From contig OX457052.1 in NCBI GenBank assembly GCA_949752735.1, positions 32,360,983 to 32,424,982 on the forward strand: a stretch of 64,000 bases of DNA, read 5' to 3'. The number at the start of each line of letters is the position of its first letter. Position 1 is the first letter of the stretch. The notes beneath the pieces are model-generated. The model searched no databases and was not told where the DNA came from. It worked only from the letters and a program-made list of their open reading frames with translations. A program made the translations under genes and the position numbers. Of this stretch, positions 39,306 to 64,000 are shown one piece after another. Source of the DNA: Lumbricus terrestris (Eukaryota > Annelida > Clitellata > Crassiclitellata > Lumbricidae).

Positions 39306-39773
39306 CATGGGCGCCCGCAGAAATGTTTGCAGGAGGGGCAAAACACGATGGTCGCAGGTAAAAAAAATTGTAGCAAGAGGTTAAAAATGCAAATCAGGAA
39401 ATTAGGAACATGCATGGGTGTTTTTCACACAGAGCATTTTTAGTGTACATATTTTCTCAGTTTCATGTTTCTATAAATTGTTAATATGAACAGTTTCTTT
39501 AGTGCAAAGAATTTTTAATCAATAAGTATTAGTTAAAAAGTACTTGTAGGCTCCTGAAGTGAAGAAGGCACAGTAAGGTAGGCCTAGTCCACTTGCTCCC
39601 AGCAAAACTTATTTATAATTCAGTTATTCACTCTTGCTCCCTGCAGTTAACCTACTTCTACATTTTAATCGCAATTTCTAAACTTTCTAAACCAAAAAGT
39701 AGTAGTTTAAAATAGGGGTAAAATTTCCAGGGGGGCAAGTGCCCCCTCTTGCCCTTGTGTGCGGGCGCCCATG
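39306..39773. mobile_element. hAT-type non-autonomous element, copy 3 (deleted)
   Basis: 468 bp, same ends as the copies at 3331 and 5094 (CATGGGCGCCCGCAG, TGCGGGCGCCCATG). Perfect 8-bp duplication AGTGTTAT (39298..39305 and 39774..39781). Lacks most of the 1.1-kb interior. Confidence 0.92.
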
Positions 39774-40890
39774 AGTGTTATCTACTTTCGACAGGCACAG
39801 TGTGACTGCCATGGATTCAGTTGGTCACTGCCTTCAGAGCGGTTCTGTGACCAAACTCTGACTGCCACGAAGCCAGAGTAGATAGGCCTAAGCAGCATTT
39901 AAAAAGAAAAAGCTAGTATTATGACCATCCAAGGTCTCCGTTATTGGCCTTCTATAGCTTTCCTCTGAATCATCTAGCTCCCCTGTCGCGCCGTCTAACG
40001 GTCTAACCCCTTGCTGATTCTAACTTAATTAATTCTTAATGCGTCCTGATACTTGTTCTCAGTATGCAGGTTAAGGATTTAGCTCTATATGGACATGAAA
40101 TGGTTTCTTGACCTTGAGCTGTTAAATACATAGCTGGCCTCGATGTTCTTCTGATGCTGGTTAATTGATGAAACACGGTCACCAGTTACGAAGCCAGAAT
40201 GTTGCAAGTTATTGAGTACGCGTTGTGTAATGAGAGAAGTATTGGATGCCATAGCCTGTGTTTTTATGAAACGCAACGTTGTGCAACAGAATGCCAAACA
40301 CATCCTTTCGCAGAAAGAACAACCAGTTCAGTTAGACGAACGTGAAAATTTTTTCACATTTATTTACACTAACATCTTAGGTATAAAGTCGATGCTTTTG
40401 TTTAATCTTACAGATTTCGTGATTATAATGTTATTTGAAACATTGTATAGGCCTACATTTTCCATTCTGGTTGCTCATCTGTACCGCCTTTAGGCTATGC
40501 TATAGTTAACGAGAGAAATCTATGGTGTGTTCTAAAATACAAACGAAAGTAATTAAAGTATATTGTAATTTTTTTATGATTTTGGGGGGTTATTGACAAA
40601 CCCCGTGAATATTTTTTGAGGCAAAATTTGATGAGGTTTTGTGAACATAATAGACTGCTATTATTTCTAATAAAACTTTCGTTAATAGAACGTCGCGTTG
40701 CTATAAAATTTTGATACACGTCTTGATTGTGACATCTTTGTTTAGCAGGAGATTTGTTATTAATGAAGGATTAGCGTATTTTCACACCAACTCTTCTAAA
40801 TAGCAGGCTACGCGTAACACTCCTCAACCAGTCTCATCCAGGCCACGTTAAAAGCTCCATGATTTAGATGCATTTTACGACTCCCAGGAC

Positions 40891-41040
40891 CATAGGCGCA
40901 ACCACCCTATGGGACCCACGGGACGCGTCCCCCCAACTTTTGAGTGGTCCCCTAACTTTATTATGATGGTCCCCCAACTTTTAGGACGTAATTCATTTTG
41001 CCTCCCGCCCCCCAACTTTTACGACGTGATTGCACCTATG
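40891..41040. mobile_element. hAT-type MITE (CATAGGCGCAA ends)
   Basis: 150 bp, CATAGGCGCAA to TTGCACCTATG, perfect 8-bp duplication CCCAGGAC (40883..40890 and 41041..41048). The interior repeats CCCCCAACTTT. The neighbouring stretches 39782..40882 and 41049..42000 show no recognisable gene. Confidence 0.88.
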
Positions 41041-42002
41041 CCCAGGACTATGTTTTGAAGAAGGTGTGATGAATAAATAAATATTATAGGCTACACATCC
41101 AACAACAGTACTGGCTGAATCCTTAAAATAGGTTCTGCCACTGATCGCTTATAAATGCTCTCAATGTTGTCCTGGTAATATTCCTTAACCATCTACTTTT
41201 CTTAAAAACACTGAACTGCGATATACAGTCATAGATGTACATTAGAAAACCACTCTTAGCTCATCCTCTACAGTCTACACTCGAGGAGGTTTCCTCGTTA
41301 CCTCCAAAAACTGCGGTTCACCCACCTAACGATTTTCATAAAAATATCCGATCTCAACATTTCGAGTTTGCCAGAAGATTCTGCAGCAATCTAAGACCGT
41401 CAAATGAAAAAATTATTCTAATGCAACTTGACTAGTATTTGCAAGAGTGGTTCATCTTAGGCGCTGGTCCATATTTAGCAGCATTCCCCTATTTGCAATT
41501 CGACAGTCCACGTATACGACTGCAACTGCGGAACGAGCTGCAATTGATGCGTTTCGGTGAAGTTAGCAATGCTATAAAATCACCAGAGCCAAATGAGACT
41601 GCACGAACGAGTTCCCAAAGTGAGCTTAATCTCCGTGATAAGAAACTGCTTTTCCGATACGTTTTTTTCTTCAAGTAAACTGAAAATAGACCGGAAAACC
41701 AAGTCGATAATTAAACCAAGGCGCTGCCGGTAATTCCAAAAACAGTCGAGACTGGAATAATTATAGGCAGCTCGAATCTAGTTACCAGTTGATATGACGC
41801 TTCAGCCATTGGCTTCGACAGTATACATGGATACCATTGGGTTGGCTATATTTACTATTAGCACGATCGGGGCATGCAGCAGGCTTATTATGCTAATCCA
41901 AGGAGTCAGGTCTACCAATGGTTGATAAATAACTTCGACTATAATGGATGGGCTTATTACTAGGTGTCGTTATCTTCATACGACAGATAAAATAATGTAA
42001 GA

Positions 42003-42350
42003 GACCATTTTGCTAAAGACCACTATGTTAAAAACCATTATGTTAAAAACCATTATGCTAAAAACCACTATGTTGAAGACCATTATGCTAAAAACCAATA
42101 TGTTAAAGACCATTATGTTAAAGACCATTATGTTAAAGACCATTTTGTTAAAGACCACTATGTTAAAGACCACTATGTTAAAGACCATTATGCCAAAAAC
42201 CACAATGTTAAAGACCATTATGTTAAAGACCATTATGCTAAAAGCCACTATGTTAAAACCACTATGTTAAAGACCATTATGTTAAAGACCATTATGTTAA
42301 AGACCAGTATGATGAAGACCATTACGTTGAAGACCATTATGCTAAAGAGA
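42003..42350. repeat. 15-bp tandem repeat (TTAAAGACCATTATG), about 23 units
   Basis: Imperfect 15-bp units keep both strands open (Met-Leu-Lys-Thr-Ile repeats forward), which explains long spurious ORFs. One orientation only, with no inverted partner array. Confidence 0.93.
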
Positions 42351-42930
42351 ATCCTTGGCGATAAAGCGAAACTGTAGGCATTTAAGGCAGAGGTTAGACC
42401 TACCGTAACGGTATATTAACGAAACTTAGCAATGGTACTTGAATCGGGTAGTGAGAGGTGTAGCCTATACAGTCAAAGCCCAAAAGTCTCTTCAGCATAT
42501 TGGATTCCTTCGGAGTTTTACTTAAGTCGTCGATCCCGTATTATAGTTGTCTATACGGAAGGACGATTAATTTACAGGTAATTTACAGCAGTTGTCAAAA
42601 ACAGTTTTGCGCAACAATACCACCACATTATAGCAGTCTAGCAGACGAGACATTCAATGCAAAGATCAACTCATTCAACTCATTCATCAAAGATCGCTAA
42701 GAAATGAGTTAAATACTCAAGAGTTCATCTGCAGTACTTCTGTTCTGTTCCGTGCAAAATAAATATGTCTATGGTATCAGGGCTGAAATTGGGTAGAACA
42801 CTTGGCAGCTGTAAGCATTCGTATGTTCTCTGTTTCTTGTTCTTTCAAAGGTAGAACATGCAAAGGCGTTCTAACCTACATTTCGTGCATTGAACATGAA
42901 AATCTGCTCTTTCTTATTTGTCCCGGGCAG

Positions 42931-43197
42931 CATGGCCGAATTAAGGCATGTTCAACATGTTCGGCCGAACAGGGGTCCCCACACTTTAGGGGCCCACGCA
43001 TGCGTGAAAAAATGTCCGAAAATATTTAGATTTGAAATTTAAAAAGGTCATCAACGTTTTTGGAGAGAAATAATCGGTAGGCTATTATATTCTACGACTT
43101 TTCGACCAAACGACTAAAAAGAATCATCAGAATTTTCGGGCGAAGACCCGCAAAAAATTTCCCGAACAGTGCCCACACATTTCTTAATCCGGCACTG
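42931..43197. mobile_element. hAT-type MITE (CATGGCCGAATTAAGG ends)
   Basis: 267 bp, inverted ends CATGGCCGAATTAAGG and CTTAATCCGGCACTG. Flanks CCGGGCAG and CCAGGCAG match at 7 of 8 (42923..42930 and 43198..43205). It abuts the next transposon. Confidence 0.75.
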
Positions 43198-43214
43198 CCA
43201 GGCAGCGTGTAGGT

Positions 43215-45627
43215 TAGGGTGCCAATGAAAAACAAAGTTTGAGTTTTTTTAGGTCTCACCCCTTAATTTTGTTCATTTAGCCATAAAACTGAAACATATA
43301 AAGTTTTGTACCAATCAGATAACATTTACTGGTTGCACCGTCCTGTGAAGTTTTGAAAATCTGCAATATGGAATCTCGTATGCCGCTTATGTATAGCAGA
43401 ATGCTCTGCATTGTGCAGAATACAACTGCAGTGTTCCACATTGGTTCAGTGTTTAAAAAATGTTATTGGTTGTCCAGTCTTTGACTGAGCAAACGTTTTT
43501 GGGTGCTTGAAAGTGCTGGTGATGGCTTTCAACCACCTAAAGAAGATATTGCTTTTGTTCCTCCTGGTTTGTGATGGCAGACTTGAACATCTGTTTCAAT
43601 GCGACGCCCCATTCAGTTGTGTCGTTTTGTACCACCTTCAGCTCTTATGCCCTGCACTCTGCTGTGATTATATGTTTTAATGGGGTTCCAAAAGCTTGGA
43701 TCTTGCAAAAGGAAATCTTGTGGGATACCCATGGAAGTAAAAATTTCTTTGTGCTTCGTGACACAAAACGAGACAGCTGTTTTTCATAGATGTTGTCACT
43801 CGAACTGAAGAATCTTCTTCACCAAACTTACTCATGGCTGCAACCATGCATGTCAACTTTTTCCATAACCGTAAGTTCAGAATAAAAAAGGCAAGACCGA
43901 GAAGTGACCCACTCAAGTGCCGCACATGTCACATGAAAGTTTTTATGGATACACCTGCAACGGGTTTGCTTGCACTGCGGTAGACTACAAGATCTTACAA
44001 TTTGTGTAAGACGTATCGTGGAACAGAAGTTGCTGCTGTGCGTGTGTGCCATGCTTTGAGATAATTGTAGTCTAACCACAAATATGTAAAACTGTTAAGC
44101 TCAGGCAGTTCAGAAGCTGGCAAACGAAACTGTGGGTGAAACAAGTAAATTTTTATACTGCTTAAAAAATTTCCCGTCCATTATGCCCTGTGGCAGGCTC
44201 AAGGTGTGATGATAAGGATTGCTGGCAAAAGGTTCATTTCCTACAAACAACAGCGACAACCGCATCAACTCCTTGTACCGTAGTCATCTCTTGGATGATA
44301 CTGTTGCAACTACTCACGAAGAAATCACCTGAAGTTGTCTTTCAGCGGTTTAAGTTCATAGGATGAAAGTAATGTCAATGTGATTCCATGCAGTAGAAAA
44401 CATTACAAAGAGACTGTCATGTGGGCCACTAGAACATCCCATAAGCGTATCAAATACTTTTTCGACATTCGTGTAAATGATGCCTGCCTGCATGCCACGT
44501 TAATGAGCTGCTTGTGAAGTTTTTGCTACAGTATGTGATACAAGCTCCCGCTTTGTTGTCTGGGATACTAGTACTTGTGTCAAAACACATCAGCTGGGCA
44601 CATTCACTGAGTTTCCATTTGTCAACCATTTAAAATACTGCTGCAGCCTGTGCCTCACCAGAACCATGCACTGCATAACTTTGGGACCCGATAATCTTCA
44701 ACTCACTATCTCCAGATGCTATGACTGCCAGACGATCAACCGTTTCTTTACCTGTGAGAGCAGGCAATATCTTACCATCCCAATGTATCGTCAGAGGACC
44801 AGGAATACCGTTGAAGGAAAATGCTTCCTTTTTTTAAAGCAGTAGATGCGCGATGCTACATTTGTGCCAATCGTACGGATTTCTTTTAAGAATTAATTCC
44901 GATCGACTGTGACCTAGAGATGAGGCTGCAGTTGCCAGGAAAATATATGCTGCATTAAATTTTCTGTCCAATACCTATGTTCTATCCAGTGCTGATACTG
45001 CATCATGATTAATTATATGTACTTTTGGCTTTGCTGTCTTCCTTTCCTTTACCGCAGGAATTTTCACATCACTGCCTTCATCTTCAGCTGTATTGCTTCC
45101 ATCACAATCTGCATTGCTATCTGGATTTTCAATAAAACTGTCATCTAGTTATAGGCCTACCTTACTCCCTTGTTATCGTTTCCTTCTGTTTATTGTAACC
45201 TGTTTTTCTAGTACAATGACGGTCTTCATCCCGCGCAAGTTTCAAGTCAATGCATGGGTTCCGGATTTTAACATTTTCCTTCCCCCTCTGTGCTAGTGAT
45301 GTTATAGAATATAGATTTAATATAAAACAGATAATATGTAGATATGATAGAGAACTGATATAAAGCACTGCAGATATAACCAGAACTGTTAGTAATCCAA
45401 AGAGGTAACTTCTCAATACTGAAACAGACCATTATGTCAGGAATTAACTAGCATCACGGCACATATTACTATATACAACTTCAGGAGCATGGTGCATCCT
45501 CTAAATGTTCATATATTTTATTCATTTTTTCTCTGAGTAACTTCCATATATAAAGGAACATTTTCAGAGGATGAGACCTAAGAAATTCAAAACTTTATTT
45601 TTTCCTGTGTATTTCATTGGCACCCTA
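43215..45627 (-). mobile_element. decayed DNA transposon with 8-bp target duplication
   Basis: 2413 bp. Ends TAGGGTGCCAATGAAA and TTTCATTGGCACCCTA are inverted repeats continuing imperfectly (AAGTTTGA..., TTAGGTCTCA) for about 45 bp. Perfect 8-bp duplication GTGTAGGT (43207..43214 and 45628..45635). Carries the transposase-like pseudogene below. Confidence 0.9.
43500..45130 (-). pseudogene. transposase-like pseudogene
   Basis: The minus strand, read across several stops and frameshifts, contains NRNPYDWHKC-like text, IPGPLTIHWDGKILPALTGK, ETVDRLAVIASGDSELKIIG, GSGEAQAAAVF, AQLMCFDTSTSIP, TWHAGRHHLHE and, near 43560, NDTTEWGVALKQMFKSAITN then QEEQKQYLL. This matches, as I recall it, a protein family repeated in many invertebrate genomes (ALTGKE..DRL, CFDTTxSNTG, ACRHH motifs). 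Its position inside inverted repeats with 8-bp duplications marks it as the element's own transposase. I cannot name the superfamily with certainty. Confidence 0.6.
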
Positions 45628-45635
45628 GTGTAGGT

Positions 45636-46506
45636 CCATGCATTTACAATAGTGTTTACTATTTATAAATTTGCGTTATTCGAACATTGTGCAGTGTCGA
45701 AAAATTCAAAACACTGACTGAGGGACACGGTGAACGCTTCAAATTCGTTGCGGAGTATACACTATACAGTATAGGCTACGGTTAGTGGTAACTGTTGCAA
45801 TTTTCATTGGTCAGCCACTGATTAATGCTGTCAGATCATTCGGAAGTAATATGGTAAAATTTATGTAGCGGCGTTGAGAGTGTCATTTACGAAATATTGC
45901 TCATTCGTGCCTTGTCCAATTTCAACCCTGTGCATAAGTTTAGTAGTTAACTTTGAGATGTTCCTATACATCACTTAAGGATCCAAGGAAAATACACGTT
46001 CCCAAAATTAGTCCTCTGTTGGACTAATGAGAACATTGCAAAAACAATTGTATAGTAATAGTTGATTAAAGTAAAATGCATAACAAAATAATGCTAAATA
46101 AGAATTCTTAATAATAATTAATCATTTCAAAAATAAAGAATTATACAGTTATTATATGAACAGGAACAATTTGAAGTAGCATAGGCCTAAATTATAATAA
46201 ATTATAACAAATATTTACTAACGAAATCTGTAGGCCTATTATCAGATGGTGAAAACAATAGGAAAGTACGGAAACGCAGGTAATAGTAATAATAGCCCCA
46301 ATTAATAATATATTCCCTAAGTCCCCGAGAAATGAAGTACCTCAGGAAAAATAGTAGGCCTACTAACGGGAGTAGCCTAATAATAAATATATAAATAGGA
46401 GCATAAATAATAATAATAATAATGACGGTAATAATAATAAAAAAATGGTAATAGTGAAAGGTAATAATACTAGCAGTAATAACAATAGTGGTTAGCAATC
46501 ACATAA
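45636..46506. other. AT-rich 3' flank of the RGS gene
   Basis: Very AT-rich with (AAT)n-like runs around 46400..46440. Any 3' UTR of the RGS gene would lie here. No other feature seen. Confidence 0.5.
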
Positions 46507-60946
<14,440 letters not shown>

Positions 60947-61499
60947 CTGAACACACATCAAAATAATCACAGACGTTGTTGAATAACAATGTAACTTTTT
61001 TGAATTTTTATCCTCTAAGTGATATGGTGCGATGCAGTGTCTGGCTTGCGTTTGGGATAGTTTATGCAAATTATGTAGGCCTATAATAACCTATTATAGT
61101 TTTTGAGGGTCGGGCAATAATGTTTGTATCTATAGATTTATAATATATGATATGTAATGGTTAAGGTTTCTGCTCAGTGGTTTCGCCAAGCCCTTAGTTA
61201 AGTCTTTAGTTAAGTCATTAGTTAAGAGTTGTTTTTCTCGTTATATACAGAAATGTCGATTGCTTAATTTGTTTTTCTCTCTTCCTCATCATTTTTTTTA
61301 TTCCTGCAATTGAATGTTCTGTCATGTTTTTTCTTTTATATTTTACATGAATTATGGGTGGCCCTATTAGCGGGATTTTACATCCCTTCTGGGTCTCCCC
61401 CTCTTCACCAAATTCATGTTAATGTATTATTCACTGCCATAATTGTATCATGTTTGTGTGTTGTTTTGGTTGAGGAAAAATAAAAATAAATAAATAAAT

Positions 61500-61870
61500 A
61501 AATAAAAATAAAGAATTGCTTTGTATCTGTAAATAATTTATTAGGAATTGTTTTGTATCTGTAAATTTATAAATATCTTTTGTATCCGTAAATTGATAAA
61601 GAATTGTTTTGTATCTGTAAATTTATAACGAATCGTTTTGTAGAAGTCTAACTGTAAATTTATTAAGAATTGTTTCGTATCTGTAAATTTATAAAGATTT
61701 ATTTGTATCCGTAAATTGATAAAGAATTCTTTGTATCCGTAATTTCGTAAAGAATTGTTTTGTACATGTAGGGCCTAAATTTATAAAGAATTGTCTTGTA
61801 TCTGTAAATTTATTAGGAATTGTTTCGTATCCGCAAATTCATGAAGAATTGTTTTGTATCTGAAAATTTA
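61500..61870. repeat. about 32-bp AT-rich tandem repeat
   Basis: About ten imperfect units of AAAGAATTGTTTTGTATCTG plus TAAATTTAT. The stretches 60960..61480 and 61880..62215 hold nothing recognisable. Confidence 0.85.
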
Positions 61871-62221
61871 AAAAAAAATATTGTAACGTATAGATAAATG
61901 TTCAAAGTAATGACCTCGATCTGGATTAAAGCCCGTGAAGGTGATCAAACATAAACGAAGTAGTCCAGTGTGTAAGGGGCAATTGTAAAACTTTGGCGCG
62001 AAGAGCTTATAGCCACGAGATCGCTTCTCCCTACGCTCCCCACGATCGATTCAGCCTTTCACTCGGTCGATGGATTTTGTAACATGAGCAAGTAGGACGT
62101 GATGGAGCCTTGCCTGGCTGCCAAACAGTTAAATTCAACTCTTGTAAGCCTGTGATCATACGTTCATGCTATGAATCGTAATCATACTGCGGTGGTTGCT
62201 TGTAAGCCTTGTATGTTTGCT

Positions 62222-62450
62222 TGTATGTGCACTTGTTATAGCGCTGCATCCAGTTAGCTACTCAGAGGCGCTCCCGACTGCAGCGCTGACATTGCGTCGG
62301 AGTTTCAGGGCAAAATGCTGAGCAATTGCGAGTGAAGGACTTGCCCAAGGTCCTTACGCGGCGACTTGAGGTGGATTTGAACCTTCAACCCTCCTGCTGC
62401 AAGGCAATACGAGCAACGAACATACCCACTACACCAGCACCGCGTTGTAT
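62222..62450 (-). mobile_element. tRNA-like SINE (family B)
   Basis: Reversed copy: TGTGCACTTGTTATAGCGC, CTCAGAGGCGCTCCCGACTG, AATTGCGAGTGAAGGACTTG and CACTACACCAGCACCGCG. Confidence 0.8.
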
Positions 62451-62559
62451 CAGATTGAAATTAAGGTTTCATCAGGAAAGATTACTAAACATCGATTTCT
62501 TCTAGCGGTATCTACGCCACTTTTAATAAACTCCTCAATCAAGCAGCGCTTTTACTGAG

Positions 62560-62690
62560 CTAACAACGCATTGGACCGGCAGCGTGGTATCATGAGTGCC
62601 TTCACCCACAATACTTCGCTCTCATCTGCCGCAATTGTTCCCCTGCTGATAGTAGAGCCCAACCCTGGACATGGTCTCAAGCTCACAAGA
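62560..62690 (+). mobile_element. LINE N-terminal fragment with 2A-like motif remnant
   Basis: The plus strand reads AAIVPLLIVEPNPGHGLKL. The IVEPNPGH core resembles the 2A-like (D-x-E-x-NPGP) motifs found at the N-terminus of echinoderm non-LTR elements, with the leading Asp and the final Pro changed. A short remnant beside an oppositely oriented LINE. Confidence 0.5.
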
Positions 62691-62695
62691 CGAAG

Positions 62696-63640
62696 TTTAT
62701 CAAATCAAATCAAATCAAATCAAATCAAAACATGTTTATTCACAGAGATCAAGAAAAAAAACAGAACATAGAAAATGACAGTATAATAGTGTGCAATAAA
62801 AAATAGAAGTCAGGATAACATAACTATTAAGTACGAGATCCCTGGGAATGGGTAACCCAGAAAGGGAGTGATCCCGCTAGACCTGGGTCACCATAGACAG
62901 AGATTTTGAATCAAAATGGTGGAAAGTACTAAGTAAGTGGAATAGAGAGGGGAGGAAACAAGTGTAGAGCTAGGAAAGAGAAAAAAAGGTGATTGAAACA
63001 AGTAATAGTAGAGAGTATGGTTTAGAGGCTATGACTTCAGAGTAGGACGCAAAGGCTCCAACCCCAATGCATTCAGTAATGGAGGTAGAATCCCCGTAAC
63101 CCAAGCAGACAATGTGTACATTCTCAAGACATGGAAAAATGGAGAAAACCACAACAATAAGTTGAACAAAATGTTAAACAGTAAGTAGTAGGTGAACAAA
63201 ATGTCAATGCGTACATATATAATAGAAATCCAATATAAGCAGGTAGTCCACAAAATAAATTTTAAAAAGACAATAGATAAACACAACCAGCAATTATTAG
63301 TAAGATCCCATTTTAAATGAGAAGCTAGTCGACAAATCATATAATATGATCACATGGACAATGGTAAAGGGATATATGTTATTAGATCCCAATAAGAAAC
63401 TTTTTTAGCCGGTTTTTAAAAAGACTGATGGAATTTAAGGCAGATATGTGGGTGGGAAGACCGTTCCAAATTCCAGGACCCAAGTATTTAATAGAAAATT
63501 GTTTAATTTTTAGGCGTGCATAATCACTGCGGTAGAAGTGAGCATGCCTAGTAGCATGATCATGAAGTTTAGAGCCAGTAGTAAAATAATTATTGAATGA
63601 GCTGGGCAATAGGTTATGGTGATAACGATGCATGAAGAGA
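62696..63640 (-). mobile_element. LINE 3' part with (TTTGA)n tail
   Basis: The minus strand at 63633..63382 reads SKLHDHATRHAHFYRSDYAR, then KYLGPGIWNGLPTHISAL and LFKNRLKKFLIGI, a C-terminus of the non-LTR RT type. An about 650-bp 3' UTR follows and ends in (TTTGA)n at 62696..62728. Nothing was recognised in 63650..64000. Confidence 0.8.
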
Positions 63641-64000
63641 CCTAAAATGCATCAAATGTCTTTCCTGGAAGGCTATGCATTGCGCTACCAAGGAGCACTG
63701 AGCCAAGACCGAAAGGCCTAATATGCTTTAACCGTGACAACGACAATGTGCCGAGAAGTCATTTTCGGTCGTCGAGCAAAAAAGCCTGACAATGTTGCAG
63801 CGGCGGCGTCGGCGTGATTCATGAAAGGATATTAAGATGAAAGAAACAAATGCCGAAAGAAGATGGAGGTCGTTTGATCGTGCCGCCTGTTCGGTTCAGT
63901 GGGCGTGACCATTAGGGGATTGCTATGGCGCTATTTTATGAACGTCTCGAAGACAGTGTCTGTCTGTGCGCATGTCCGTTTGCGTGTTTGTGTGGGTATC

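Overview
This is eukaryotic, intron-rich, transposon-dense DNA, most likely from a marine invertebrate. CR1/L2-type LINEs, tRNA-like SINEs, many hAT-like MITEs, fold-back elements with sub-repeated arms (a type known from sea urchins) and the constantly recurring short word AGGCCTA fit an echinoderm or close relative. The species cannot be fixed from the sequence alone.

Three host genes are supported, all on the minus strand. (1) A complete 11-exon gene (16050..32258) encodes a 536-aa 4-coumarate-CoA-ligase/luciferase-like acyl-CoA synthetase. All splice phases join, all core ANL-superfamily motifs are present, and the protein ends in GKL, a possible peroxisomal targeting tripeptide. (2) A tandem paralogue (1..4768, running off the left edge) has the first four coding exons, with exons 2 and 3 identical in length to those of the first gene. 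(3) The two 3' coding exons of an RZ-subfamily RGS gene (46507..46668 and 60780..60946) are separated by a 14.1-kb intron. Its 5' exons were not found and are probably off the right edge.

Almost everything else is mobile or repetitive DNA. From left to right: LINE 3' ends and two 1.1-kb hAT-type elements with perfect 8-bp target duplications (3.1-6.2 kb); L2-like LINE copies, one split by an element made of 86-bp repeats (6.2-9.2 kb); a LINE remnant split by two fold-back elements with 9-bp target duplications (11.6-13.7 kb); a third fold-back element and a SINE within or beside the synthetase gene (17.2-20.1 kb); a CpG-rich block with a 258-codon coiled-coil ORF (22.4-24.8 kb); a Tc1/mariner element with 196-bp inverted repeats and a DD37D transposase remnant (27.9-28.9 kb); a 1.84-kb hAT-like element with GC-rich ends (33.1-34.9 kb); a 2.4-kb decayed DNA transposon with 8-bp duplications (43.2-45.6 kb); and, inside the RGS intron, two CR1-like LINEs, five SINE copies or parts, a 1.4-kb 13-bp satellite and several microsatellites.

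The most unusual signal is the set of three fold-back elements at 11756..12311, 12571..13395 and 17203..18134. Each has arms built from 13-15-bp units starting GACA, in opposite orientation at the two ends, around unrelated AT-rich cores, with flanking 8-9-bp duplications. Two of them share the same asymmetric pair of outer tips.
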